Shown here: positions 24,153-32,288 of the stretch, one piece after another
How the letters are laid out: every line of letters starts with the position of its first letter
How positions within the stretch are numbered: the stretch's first letter is position 1
Origin: an uncultured Saccharospirillaceae bacterium
GTDB taxonomy: Bacteria; Pseudomonadota; Gammaproteobacteria; Pseudomonadales; Oceanobacteraceae
Assembly (NCBI GenBank): GCA_947499545.1
Contig: CANMOZ010000023.1
Span: 1-42,830, forward strand
Direction: 5' to 3'
Length of the DNA stretch: 42,830 nt
The notes under the pieces: generated by a model
What the model was told of the DNA's origin: nothing
The model's database searches: none
What the model saw: the letters and a program-made list of their open reading frames with translations, nothing else
Position numbers and translations under genes: made by a program

Positions 24153-24524
24153 TTACTGACTTCCTGGTTGGTTAGCAATGTACACTTTTTCGGTAATGGT
24201 TTTAGCTTTATAGTCGCTTAAACCTGCCTCTTTCAGAAGATAAGGGAGCACAACCGACATCATATAGTTAATGACTTCCTGGCTGGGTTTTCGCCCATTC
24301 AGAGACTGTTCCCACTGGGTAATGCTGTCATGCCTGTATCGAGTGCCAAGTGCCGTATTTAATTGGTCTAGTGCAACGACTAAGGGCATCTCCCCACCCT
24401 GAGTAGCAATTTGTCTCCAGGTCGACACAAGATTAGGGCCCGCAGGGATTACCGTTGCGCCTAGCCCACGCTTTCTCTCCATACCCATATCTAATCCCAT
24501 TTTTTGAAATCGTCCCGAAAGCAC
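24153..24524 (-). CDS. Hypothetical protein in the antirestriction block, up to 123 aa
   Basis: I do not recognise the family. Residues 45-90 (MPLVVALDQLNTALGTRYRH then DSITQWEQSLNGRKPSQEVI) read like a helix-turn-helix with a plasmid-type xxWExGxxxP recognition segment, followed by helical INYMMSVVLPYLLKEAGL. The open frame begins at a GTG (24524); ATGs at 24500 and 24488 are alternatives, and the ribosome-site-like AAAGGAACG upstream is not well placed for any of them. The start is therefore uncertain, and a frameshift near the 5' end is possible. A related upstream element is shared with klcA. Confidence 0.45.
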   Translation of the reverse strand: MLSGRFQKMGLDMGMERKRGLGATVIPAGPNLVSTWRQIATQGGEMPLVVALDQLNTALGTRYRHDSITQWEQSLNGRKPSQEVINYMMSVVLPYLLKEAGLSDYKAKTITEKVYIANQPGSQ

Positions 24525-24544
24525 CGCATAATACCACTAACGTT

Positions 24545-24600
24545 CCTTTAATGTTTCGAAGGTCGTTACCGACACGAGGGAGTGTAGTGGCTCCCTCGCG
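24545..24600 (-). promoter_or_regulatory. Repeated upstream element, copy 2
   Basis: CCTTTAATGTTTCGAAGG, then after about 25 bases TGTAGTGGCTCCCTCG. This matches the klcA upstream block in the GTTTCGAAGG and TAGTGG cores but lacks the outer inverted repeat. A local GAGGGAG/CTCCCTC pairing is present. Confidence 0.4.
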
Positions 24601-24612
24601 TCATCCTACAAG

Positions 24613-25023
24613 TTAATACCAATAAGGCTTGTCCAAATTTTCCAAATAGGCTGCCTGTTCTAAGGCGACCAGGTCAGTAACCTTCCTTGATACCTTGAAG
24701 TAGGCGGTCAACCTCTCAGCATCGCCAGGAGACATAAAGTTCTTCATTCCTTCGCACCTCTCTAAAGTCTCTTTAAGACCCAGAGCACCGCCCAAAAAAT
24801 ATACGTTACTGTCTTCGATTACTTTCAACAGCTCCTCAAGTGTCATAAAACGATTGCTGTCTCCTCTACCTGATCCAGGTACCCAATGAACATAAACCAC
24901 ATCCTCAGCCTTCGGGCTTATCCCTCTCGCTGCAAAATTCAAGGAGGAACTCAACCAAGATTGCAACTGGTCAATATATGCATAGTCTTCGTTTGTAAGC
25001 TCTGAAGTGCTGTGAATGTTCAT
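24613..25023 (-). CDS. Hypothetical protein, 136 aa, first gene of the leading-region-like block
   Basis: The ATG at 25021-25023 (MNIHSTSELT) is chosen because AGGAATG lies about ten bases upstream. The protein is soluble and acidic (many Glu/Asp), as several antirestriction and DNA-mimic proteins are, with segments such as DVVYVHWVPGSGRGDSNRFM and YLENLDKPYWY. No family is recognised. It is the first gene after the 1.6-kb gene-free region that probably carries the transfer origin, so it would be among the first genes to enter a recipient if transfer proceeds leftward. Confidence 0.5.
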   Translation of the reverse strand: MNIHSTSELTNEDYAYIDQLQSWLSSSLNFAARGISPKAEDVVYVHWVPGSGRGDSNRFMTLEELLKVIEDSNVYFLGGALGLKETLERCEGMKNFMSPGDAERLTAYFKVSRKVTDLVALEQAAYLENLDKPYWY

Positions 25024-25125
25024 AAGCGTCATTCCTGTTTGGGTTTCGAAGGTAGCGATCAATTTAAGGCTGAGTAGTGGTGCCCTAATTGATTAAACTA
25101 TAATAACTGCGTTGCGATGTTATTT
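25024..25125 (-). promoter_or_regulatory. Repeated upstream element, copy 3
   Basis: The plus strand shows GGTTTCGAAGG, then after about 20 bases GAGTAGTGGTGCCCTA, then a partial inverted repeat ending GCGATGTTATTT. It aligns over about 100 bp with the klcA element at 24002-24097. On the minus strand a TATTATAG box could be the -10. Confidence 0.5.
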
Positions 25126-25187
25126 AAATGCACAACTCCGCCAACTTTGATTTTTATGAAAAAACCACACCTAGCCATACCACGCCC

Positions 25188-25378
25188 CAAGCACGAAGTG
25201 CTGACAGCGCGCCACAGTCCCGTTAAAAAAGAATTCGTCTAAACGCGCGTAAACTCGCGCAGCGACCCGACTCGTTTAATTCATAAAAGCCCAATCCTAC
25301 AGGTACCCGAATACGCCGCGATGCGAACACCAATGGCTAGGTCTTAAACGCCTTAGCCCCGCGCCATGATTAACCCAA
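25188..25378. repeat. 190-bp duplicated element, copy A
   Basis: The first 83 bases match copy B (30558-30640) closely, and the match continues more loosely to a shared end, GATTAACCCA. The element starts with a hairpin AGCAC-GAA-GTGCT; copy B has AGTGC-GAA-GCACT, so both stem strands changed together. A second small stem (GCGCG/CGCGC around TAAACT) is identical in both. Confidence 0.75.
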
Positions 25379-25419
25379 AAAACATTGCGAAACCCTCCCC
25401 TGACAACGATGAAAATTGA

Positions 25420-25650
25420 CCCACGGATACGGACCGAATGAAGCCCCCCTTTGGGGGACTGGCACCAGCCAGGGGGAACCCTTTTTAGCTGTTACGGCAA
25501 CGCCGTTAATTGTCCGATGGCCTTCAAGAGGCCAACGGCAATTTCTCATAACAAGACCAAGCAAGTGCGAGAGCACGCAGGTCTTGTATGAGAGATTGTG
25601 ACGAGCCTCCACCTTGATAAAAGGTGGATGGACGAGGAGCAAGAACGAGA
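25420..25650. other. Cluster of hairpins
   Basis: Several stems follow one another: CCCCC/GGGGG around CTTT near 25446-25459, TGGCCT/AGGCCA around TCAAG near 25518-25534, and TCCACCTT (25608-25615) with AAGGTGGA (25621-25628) around GATAA. No T-runs follow, so they are not ordinary terminators. They suggest a structured DNA or RNA site. Confidence 0.45.
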
Positions 25651-26055
25651 GGGTTTTCACGCGAGTTAGGGCCGCAGGACTAACCGCAGTGAAATCCCGT
25701 ACCCCATTAGGGTTTTCCATTATGCGTGCGTAAGCAACTGCATGATGATGAAAACACTTTTGGGGTACCGAGTTCCCGAAAAAACGTGCGCCACACCAAA
25801 GATGCTAACCTACTGATTTCGGTGTCATTTTCACAGAAAATGACGCGATAAGTTTACGAATCGCCCGGAATAGTGATTTTTAATGGACTTGTCAGGTCAA
25901 TACACTTACCTAGATTTTTTCATGGATTCCTTATATTTCGGGCTCTGTAGAGCACCTATGACGTGACTAGTTGTTATCTATTTTTGATGCTTACTTAAAA
26001 ATCATCTAGTCCCGCCAAAAAGGATGGCGTAAACCTGGCGAGAATTGGAGTCTGT

Positions 26056-26091
26056 CCGGCGTTTTTGTCGCGACAGCGGCGAAAACGCCGG
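26056..26091. other. Strong GC-rich hairpin with a palindromic centre
   Basis: CCGGCGTTTT (26056-26065) pairs perfectly with AAAACGCCGG (26082-26091). Between them lies the palindrome TGTCGCGACA followed by GCGGCG. There is no T-run. The shape fits an oriT recognition hairpin or a single-strand replication initiation site. Confidence 0.5.
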
Positions 26092-26660
26092 TCATATTCG
26101 GCTGTCAAAAGCAGTCTATTTACGCCCCCAATAGATCCTCACGGACCAGTCGCAAGCCGCATACCGACTAGATCATAAAGAAGGTGCTACTTAAAAATGA
26201 GGCTTCTTAAAATTTTGGTACAGGCTTTTTGAGGTGATTCGAACCAGCCAGAAAGGTCGTTAGCAGGCTTAAGTTCTTGGCTTTTTATTGTCCCCAGAAT
26301 GGCGAATATTAATACCTATTTTGAGTGTCTATATGACGCCAACATGGCTGGCATGGGCTTACCTAAAAGTGCGCCATAATGACCTATTATATCCTCTTGG
26401 TTTTGCTTCAAGTTAACGGACGTATTGAGTCATATAGGCGGGCATATTCTGACATCTAATGCTGCCATTTTCGATGCTGTTACCTTTTCAAAAAGCAGTC
26501 TCTTGCAGACAACCTAGCGCAATATAAGCGGAAAAACTGCTGGTTTTATGCGCTATGTCATAAGGATGGGTTCACGAATTCTGATCGGATTTAAAATAAA
26601 CTTTGTAACAGCCTTATGTGAACATAATGCAAACAACATATAGATATTAGCTTGGATTTC

Positions 26661-26864
26661 GATGCATCAATACAATCAATATATTCATATTAAGAGTTTA
26701 TATAGTAAGTATATTATAAATTTAGAATGCATATATTATCTATGCAAAGCAATAATATTGGCATTAAGCTGCCTTTATGTTCCTTATATATTAACATTAC
26801 AGTTGTTTTATGTAATTATAGGAACTGCATTAAATAAACAATATGAGCAAAAGGAATTTATTAT
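26661..26864. promoter_or_regulatory. AT-rich region upstream of parM, probable centromere and promoter
   Basis: This stretch is markedly more AT-rich than its surroundings. It precedes the parM-type gene, where the parC centromere lies in R1-like systems. I see scattered related words (ATATATTAT, TATATTCATATTA, TATATATTAACATTA) but no clean iteron set. AAAGGA precedes the parM start. Confidence 0.4.
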
Positions 26865-27962
26865 ATGAAGCAAGCCAATATCGTTGCGATTGATACCGGA
26901 AACAGAAGGACAAAAACCGCTTATTGGTCAACAGATGAGCAAGGCAATAGCGTTATTAAGACGGACGTATTTTCGTCTAGAGTCTTTCGCAATACGGGAG
27001 GATTCGCCATTAAACCTGGCGAGTCTAAGTTTTACCCCTTTAATTTTGCGCAAAATAGCTTCACGGTTTACCCAGATGGTCAGGGCGGTAGCGGCCACCC
27101 AATAGACCTATTGCGTGAAGGCCGTTCAAATGGGAAAGCCATCAAAGCGCTTTTCTTAACGTCTTTGATTCGAAATGGCTTTGGCTCAAAGCCTGTTGCG
27201 TACATCAGCAACTTACCTGTTGGCGATTATTTCCAAAATACGGCTATTGGTATTCAAACCAATGAGGCTCTTGTGAATGAGAAAGTGGAACTGTTGTCTA
27301 TCCAGGGGAATGAGTTTCATGACGCCTCTGCTCTACCTTCATTGGTTTCAGGGCGAGTCTTTGCTGAAGGCTGTGCGGCTTATATTGACTTCGTTATTGA
27401 TGATCATGGGAATGAAAGACCTAAACCAAAAGCGCTTAAAATCGTTGATATTGGCGGTGGTACTATCGACGCCTGTGTTGCACATGACGACTTTTCTATC
27501 TCAGATGCACAAACACTTGAACTAGGCATGCTGAGCTTTTATGCCAGCCTCCGTAAATATCTATTCGAACAAGAACCCAAGCTTAAAAGCTTTGGCTCCT
27601 ATGAGAATATTGATTTACATGACGTTGAGACCTGGTATCAAAACAAATACGCTGAGGTCTATGATTTCCAAACGCAGCAACATCAACGCATCGACATCAC
27701 CGCGATCTGCGAGGCTTGCATCAAAGATTACTGCACGGAAATAGCCCAAAAAGTCGTGGTTCAACCAGGTGTTTCTGGCGTATTGCTCATGGGTGGTGGT
27801 GCTTTAGACCCTTTAATACAGCACTACTTAACTGAGAAATGGCAAAATGTTTTCGTACCTAAAGACCCTGATTTCGCAAATGTACGTGGGCTTTTGAAGC
27901 TAGAAACCTTTATATTTGATAAAAGTTATACGCAAATAGCTGAAGCTGAGGTGACAGCGTGA
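26865..27962 (+). CDS. parM: ParM/StbA-like actin-family plasmid segregation ATPase
   Basis: The protein of 365 residues has actin-superfamily nucleotide-binding motifs: phosphate 1 IVAIDTGNRRTKTAYW (Asp10, Thr11, Gly12), phosphate 2 LKIVDIGGGTIDACV, and the adenosine motif VSGVLLMGGGALDPL, with a C-terminal PDFANVRGLLKL typical of ParM-like proteins. Such proteins polymerise into filaments that push plasmid copies apart. An AAAGGA ribosome site precedes the ATG. The gene overlaps the next by GTGA-type overlap, and the pair forms a type II partition operon. It is one of two partition systems on this plasmid. Confidence 0.88.
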   Translation: MKQANIVAIDTGNRRTKTAYWSTDEQGNSVIKTDVFSSRVFRNTGGFAIKPGESKFYPFNFAQNSFTVYPDGQGGSGHPIDLLREGRSNGKAIKALFLTSLIRNGFGSKPVAYISNLPVGDYFQNTAIGIQTNEALVNEKVELLSIQGNEFHDASALPSLVSGRVFAEGCAAYIDFVIDDHGNERPKPKALKIVDIGGGTIDACVAHDDFSISDAQTLELGMLSFYASLRKYLFEQEPKLKSFGSYENIDLHDVETWYQNKYAEVYDFQTQQHQRIDITAICEACIKDYCTEIAQKVVVQPGVSGVLLMGGGALDPLIQHYLTEKWQNVFVPKDPDFANVRGLLKLETFIFDKSYTQIAEAEVTA

Positions 27963-28336
27963 CCCAAAAGAAATGCATGGTCTACTTCAATGAAGAAGAC
28001 CCTAAGCATCAAAAGATTCTCAATTTTATGAAAGAAGCTGGTTCTAAACGAGCCAGCCCTTCCATGATTGAGATGGCATACGCAGGCGCCATATTGGCAG
28101 AAGCGGGTGCCCTTCGCATTTTTGTCGATGGCTATGACCATGCGGGCGCAGAAAAAGCAATCGAGTTGTTACAGGTTTTAAGGGGCAATTCTCCGACTCA
28201 GCAACAGCCTGTTCAACCTCAATCTACTATACCCACTCCTGTAGAACAGCCAACAACCTCTACGCTTGCCAATACTTCAGAACCGTCGAAAAGCTATGGC
28301 CACTTCACCTCGCCAGCTAAAGTGTTCTCCGATTAG
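27959..28336 (+). CDS. ParR-like adaptor of the ParM system
   Basis: The 125-residue protein is encoded directly after, and overlapping, the parM-type gene, where the centromere-binding adaptor always stands. Its N-terminal half (residues 1-70) is compact and basic, with helices such as HQKILNFMKEAGSKRASPSM then IEMAYAGAILAEAGALRIFV. The C-terminal half is a disordered Gln/Pro/Thr/Ser-rich tail ending in a short hydrophobic motif (YGHFTSPAKVFSD), which could be the filament-capping peptide. Sequence similarity to known ParR is not obvious; the call is by position and architecture. Confidence 0.6.
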   Translation: MTQKKCMVYFNEEDPKHQKILNFMKEAGSKRASPSMIEMAYAGAILAEAGALRIFVDGYDHAGAEKAIELLQVLRGNSPTQQQPVQPQSTIPTPVEQPTTSTLANTSEPSKSYGHFTSPAKVFSD

Positions 28337-28346
28337 CCTATAAAAA

Positions 28347-28365
28347 AGCCCCTATTCCAGGGGCT
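28347..28365. terminator. Terminator between the partition operon and the DUF2971 gene
   Basis: AGCCCCT (28347-28353) pairs with AGGGGCT (28359-28365) around ATTCC. A run of six Ts follows on the minus strand, so it ends convergent transcription from the DUF2971 side and may act on both strands. Confidence 0.65.
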
Positions 28366-28518
28366 GAGTAAACTTACCCAATACTTGTTTGTCAGTCGAT
28401 TACCATGCGAGATATGCGCCACCAGGCACTTTATTGTGAGAGTCTCATTCTAAAAACAGTAAGGTGGTATAGCGAGGTACTTGGCGCTAATTAATAGATA
28501 ACAACTCTTAATCACACT

Positions 28519-29484
28519 TTAATCATTACCCTCAGCTAAACGAACCGCTTCAGCAAACATTTCTTTAGTTTCAATGAGTTTTTTGTAATTGTTTTCCGGG
28601 TAACAAGTGCGTAATCTTTCTAGGTTAACCTTGTTTTTCTTTAACTTATGGTTACCCACTTCCCTAGTCATTTCAAAAAACTGCACATTTTCGTATCCCT
28701 CCAATGCGATACAAACGACATATTTTAATACACAAGAACAACGCAATCCAAACGTCACATCTTTTAAGATTAATGGTGAAGGGCGCAAACCTAGTTTATC
28801 AATCATTCGCCATTCTTTTTCATACTTCCAAGACGGCGCTTTATAACACAAAACAGCTCGATCCAATTTCAGCTGTTTGTCTTTATCGTTACTTAACAAA
28901 ACATCCAAAATATAGCTTGTCAAAACTTCGTGCTTAGCACCATATTCTACCTTCATAAGGTTCTTATCAATTTCATTATCACTCTCGTAGCCAATACAAA
29001 TTCCACGATGCTCATCGCCGTAGTGACTCCAAAGTAGAAGGCAATCATCAACAGAAGAAAAACAACAGACACCATGCTCATAACGCTTAAGCAATTCAGT
29101 CTCAATAAAGCTAATTAGGCAGGAGGATTCGGCTTCACCTACATCATATTCATGGCCTTCATCTAATTCCATATGAGCAAGATGAAGTGCATGCTCTATT
29201 TCATACTGTGCAGCGCCGATAGACAATTTTTCTGCATACCCTTCCGCACCCTCTTTATGTTTTAGATTCGCCTTAGAAAGTGCATCCAATGTTTCTTGCT
29301 TGACTCGGCGAGAAACTAATTCAATCAATATCTTTTTCAGACTGTCTTTGTCAGAGTCTTCTTTTACAGAAGGCCGACAATCCATTGGATCGTTAAAGTC
29401 AGCAGGACTTGAGAAATACAACTGGTCAGTACATAGGGTTTCAATTGTTTGACAATTCAGAGACCTGTAACGATATAGTTTCAT
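28519..29484 (-). CDS. DUF2971-family protein
   Basis: The start at 29482-29484 (MKLYRYRSLN) has GAGG eight bases upstream; an open frame continues 60 codons further but lacks family sequence. The protein of 321 residues shows the DUF2971 signatures: LYRYRSL at the N-terminus, LYFSSPADFNDPMDCRPS, then VCCFSSVDDCLLLWSHYGD followed by HRGICIGY, and KYEKEWRMI. The family is scattered through bacteria and phages, is often near defence genes, and has no settled activity; its conserved Asp, His and Glu residues suggest an enzyme. Here it lies alone in a gene-poor stretch. Confidence 0.8.
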   Translation of the reverse strand: MKLYRYRSLNCQTIETLCTDQLYFSSPADFNDPMDCRPSVKEDSDKDSLKKILIELVSRRVKQETLDALSKANLKHKEGAEGYAEKLSIGAAQYEIEHALHLAHMELDEGHEYDVGEAESSCLISFIETELLKRYEHGVCCFSSVDDCLLLWSHYGDEHRGICIGYESDNEIDKNLMKVEYGAKHEVLTSYILDVLLSNDKDKQLKLDRAVLCYKAPSWKYEKEWRMIDKLGLRPSPLILKDVTFGLRCSCVLKYVVCIALEGYENVQFFEMTREVGNHKLKKNKVNLERLRTCYPENNYKKLIETKEMFAEAVRLAEGND

Positions 29485-29605
29485 AGGCCAACCTCGCCCA
29501 GTAAGCCACCAATTAATAGTTATTTCACGATCATTCAAGAAAAAGGCCGTTGAGGGGTAGGCAATAATAACCAATAAGTGTCCAAATTCTGACCTAATTT
29601 CAGGT

Positions 29606-29634
29606 TCTTCCACTGGACCCCTATTATGCGCAGA
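29606..29634 (+). repeat. 29-bp direct repeat, copy 1
   Basis: Starts TCTTCCACTGGACC and ends CTATTATGCGCAGA, matching 30453-30481 with one mismatch in the same orientation. It lies upstream of the DUF2971 gene. The segment between the copies is about 820 bp. Confidence 0.75.
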
Positions 29635-29668
29635 CGTCTGGTTGTCAAACCCATTCAACAACAAAAAA

Positions 29669-29689
29669 AGGGGCCTCGGTAAAGCCCCT
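29669..29689 (-). terminator. Terminator downstream of the 76-residue ORF
   Basis: AGGGGC (29669-29674) pairs with GCCCCT (29684-29689). On the minus strand TTTTTTT follows. Its place, 50 bases beyond the stop at 29743, supports that small ORF being transcribed. Confidence 0.7.
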
Positions 29690-29742
29690 GCGGAAAACGA
29701 CGACAGATATTGCTAGTTATTATGGAGAGATTCAGGCCAATT

Positions 29743-29973
29743 TTATGCCAGATCAGTATGCGATTCACTGACTCTGCATTTGAAGCGTTGCCAAAGCTCT
29801 GGTGGCATCAGCTCACTAGCGGATTCCCAAGCTTGCCAAGAGTAAATCTGCGCGCCAATGAGTTCAGCACAATGCTGTTGAGCCCCATTGGTATCAAGAT
29901 CGAGCTTAGATTGAATTTGATCGCGGTAGTGGATCAGTTGAAAACTCAAAGGAGAACGACAACTTGCCCCCAT
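29743..29973 (-). CDS. Small hypothetical protein, 76 aa
   Basis: I do not recognise it. GGGGGA lies seven bases upstream of the ATG, and a strong terminator follows 50 bases after the stop, which together argue for a real gene. The product is soluble and rich in Gln and Trp (IYSWQAWESASELMPPELWQ). Confidence 0.4.
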   Translation of the reverse strand: MGASCRSPLSFQLIHYRDQIQSKLDLDTNGAQQHCAELIGAQIYSWQAWESASELMPPELWQRFKCRVSESHTDLA

Positions 29974-30452
29974 CTCATCCCCCTAACCCATAAAGGTCCA
30001 AAGACGCCATTATGGCAGCTTTTGCACTGACGAAAACACCGCATAAAATCAGCATTTTTTTATTTTTTAGTCAGTCATTTTTATAACCATCTGATTTGTA
30101 AAGGTAAAAACTGCTTTTTCGAGTGACTAAAAAAACGATTTTGCAAAAAAGTCGTCATAGCTATCTATTGCCAGGCCTATTTAGAGCAATTCCTAAAAAT
30201 CAAGCAAAGCCCTAGAACCATGCGGCTTTCAGCCCGATTAGCGCTATTTTGATGCGCAATGAACGTGCAAAGGAGTGCAACGCAGCGCAAAGGAGTGTTG
30301 CTTGGGTCACAGTAAGGCCCTGGTTTTATGCGGGCTTTCTGGGGTATTGCACCCCTGCGCGTTGCACAAAACTCTTCAAACAAGAAACCGGCAGTGGGAG
30401 AGGAGGAGTACTTTTTTTGAGGAATAATCTTTTTAAAGCACCGTATTAGGGG

Positions 30453-30481
30453 TCTTCCACTGGACCTCTATTATGCGCAGA
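30453..30481 (+). repeat. 29-bp direct repeat, copy 2
   Basis: Same orientation as 29606-29634, with one C-to-T difference in the middle. Confidence 0.75.
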
Positions 30482-30557
30482 TGCCCTTAGTGTACGTTTT
30501 CGCCCCGTTGGACGTCAGACAATGTTTAGGCCATATCGGGGGATGGGTAATAATAAC

Positions 30558-30746
30558 CAAGTGCGAAGCACTGACAGCGCGCTACGGTTCCGTTAAAAAA
30601 GAATTCATCTAAACGCGCGTAAACTCGCGCAGCGACCTGATGAGATAAATACAGAAGCGCCCAATCCTATTGTTTCGGATGCGTTTATCCGCGAACACAA
30701 CTGTACAAGACACAACCAGCCTTCCTTCGCGCCCTGATTAACCCAA
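30558..30746. repeat. 190-bp duplicated element, copy B
   Basis: Matches 25188-25378, best over the first 83 bases. The leading hairpin is AGTGC-GAA-GCACT, whose loop region contains GCGAAGC, a very stable single-stranded DNA mini-hairpin. Confidence 0.75.
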
Positions 30747-31196
30747 ATCTTTTTGTGCTCTAGGTCTTTTGCTGATAGAGGCTTTTTGCTTCCTCGATGT
30801 GCGACAGGTTGAAAGTAGCAAGCTGCCCGATGCGAGCTAGCGAGCCGGCAGCGTAGCCCTGCGCTTGCGCAGGCCTTTTACCATCTTATTAAGTAATAAA
30901 AAGCTTTAAATCTTTATAAGAGATAGATAACAACTGTGCGCTCACTTAGGGGGCTTCTATTTGTCTTATGGGGGGTTAACTATCTACTTAATTAAAAGCT
31001 GGCTATGTATAAATTTGGGTTTAAATAGATTTCGGGAGCCGCTGGTCTTTTTTGAGGGTTCGTTAGGGAAATGTTGGGCATTGTTGTGGCGTATTTCAGT
31101 TCATTTTAGCTGGGTTTTGGATGAATATTGAACAGCAAAAAACATGCAGAAAGGGGTAAGCCTCCCGGCGCTAACGGGATCGCTTAAAAACTTTAT

Positions 31197-32264
31197 CTAA
31201 CTGGAATTTAAGGGGTAAAGGTCGTCGAGGTTGAATTCGTGTATGACAGGAATTTGGAGTGCGCCATGAAGAGTTCGGGCAATCTTAATGCCCTTCTCTT
31301 TTAACTTCTGAAGATGACGACCGGCCGCTTGCAAGCGTTCTAAGGGTCTAAAGTGTTCATTGGTTAAGACTTGGATACGCTTCTGGATACGCTCTGTGGT
31401 GCTTTTACTGCTAAGGGTGCGTAACTCTTCAAGGCGCTCTTCTTTTAAACCTAGAGCGATCAGGAAGTCTTTAGAAAGGCTTTTAAAGCTTGGTATGGCT
31501 TTGTAGTCACCGGTGCGATCTTTAATGGCTACGGCTTTGGATTGAATCACGCCCTTTTTCTTTAGAAAAATGACGGCGTCCCAAAAGCGAGCTGTCGGTA
31601 TCATTTGTTTGCGTTTCGGGCAGAGATACTGCTCACCTAAAGCTTTTGCTATCTCGTTCCAGCTTTTGAGGCTGCGGCGTATCCCTTCGTGTTTCATATC
31701 GAGATATTGGAAGCTGTACGTCAGGGTTGCGAAGTCTAACCCATCAATTAAGCGCTTCAAGATGCCGACCACCAACGCTGAAAAGCTGTGTTGGACTAAA
31801 CGACGCTCACCGTTCTTATTGACTCGCTCATGGGTTAATAGCCATTGCAACACTTGAGGAGCTTTGCGTGGGTTAACCAGAGCCTCTTCCATTTTTTTAT
31901 AAAGGCTAATTTTATCGTAAGCTGCAAATTCACTTTCAACAGGGCTGTTTGCTTGCAGCAAAACGGCGCCAGAGCATTGAGGCTCACCAAAATCACCCAG
32001 GCTGAATTCATCATAAACGCCCATGTGATTTAAGTAAGCCGCTAAGCAGGCCGTATCAGTTGCTAAGATGCCTTTTTCAGACAGACGAGGACCATAAACT
32101 TCTCGAACAACTTCGAAGTTAATAGGTTCGCCGCGATCGAGTTCGTACTGACGTCCAACCTGAACCAGACGACGAATCGAAGCTCTGACTTTTGATCGTC
32201 GAAACTGTTTTAGGCCAGTGGGCAAAATGCTTGGTTGCCCGGTTGGTAGCGCGTTTTCTGTCAC
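31197..32264 (-). CDS. Candidate plasmid replication initiator, 355 aa
   Basis: No other replication protein is visible on this plasmid, and this gene lies beside the partition module, so it is the best Rep candidate. It starts at a GTG (32262-32264), with GGGG a few bases upstream. The sequence is basic (pI clearly high by eye) and helical, with possible winged-helix segments at residues 150-190 (RLVQHSFSALVVGILKRLID) and 205-250 (SLKSWNEIAKALGEQYLCPK then TARFWDAVIFLKKKGVIQSK). The second segment, a helix, turn and wing-like strand, is the best DNA-binding candidate. An 11-bp inverted repeat brackets its upstream region. I do not recognise the family by sequence, so function is inferred from context. 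Confidence 0.45.
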   Translation of the reverse strand: MTENALPTGQPSILPTGLKQFRRSKVRASIRRLVQVGRQYELDRGEPINFEVVREVYGPRLSEKGILATDTACLAAYLNHMGVYDEFSLGDFGEPQCSGAVLLQANSPVESEFAAYDKISLYKKMEEALVNPRKAPQVLQWLLTHERVNKNGERRLVQHSFSALVVGILKRLIDGLDFATLTYSFQYLDMKHEGIRRSLKSWNEIAKALGEQYLCPKRKQMIPTARFWDAVIFLKKKGVIQSKAVAIKDRTGDYKAIPSFKSLSKDFLIALGLKEERLEELRTLSSKSTTERIQKRIQVLTNEHFRPLERLQAAGRHLQKLKEKGIKIARTLHGALQIPVIHEFNLDDLYPLNSS

Positions 32265-32288
32265 AAAAACCCCGTAAATCTCTTTTAC

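Larger units (their letters stand above)
25126..26660. other. Gene-free 1.5-kb region, candidate transfer or replication origin
   Basis: I see no convincing gene here. A 116-codon minus-strand frame (25370-25720) lacks a ribosome site and reads through hairpins. The region holds the first copy of the 190-bp element (25188-25378), a cluster of short hairpins at 25420-25650, a strong GC-rich hairpin at 26056-26091, and a direct repeat of TACTTAAAAAT (near 25993 and 26190). Dense secondary structure without genes is typical of oriT, oriV or single-strand initiation sites. Confidence 0.5.
29974..31196. other. Gene-poor 1.2-kb region with repeats
   Basis: No supported gene lies here. It contains inverted repeats TTTTTTAGTCA (30063-30073) and TGACTAAAAAA (30124-30134), a near-inverted pair GTGCAACGC (near 30274) and GCGTTGCAC (near 30359), the second copy of the 29-bp direct repeat (30453-30481), and copy B of the 190-bp element (30558-30746). 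The rest, 30750-31196, precedes the end of the replication-initiator candidate and may hold its origin; no iterons are visible. Confidence 0.5.

Noticed and set aside
25370-25720. 116-codon minus-strand open frame
   Set aside because: It has no ribosome site, runs through several hairpins, and has no domain pattern. It is probably a chance frame in structured DNA, although its conservation in other plasmids would be worth knowing.
26662-26868. 68-codon plus-strand frame upstream of parM
   Set aside because: Its Tyr/Ile/Leu-rich composition simply reflects the AT-rich DNA, and it overlaps the likely centromere/promoter.
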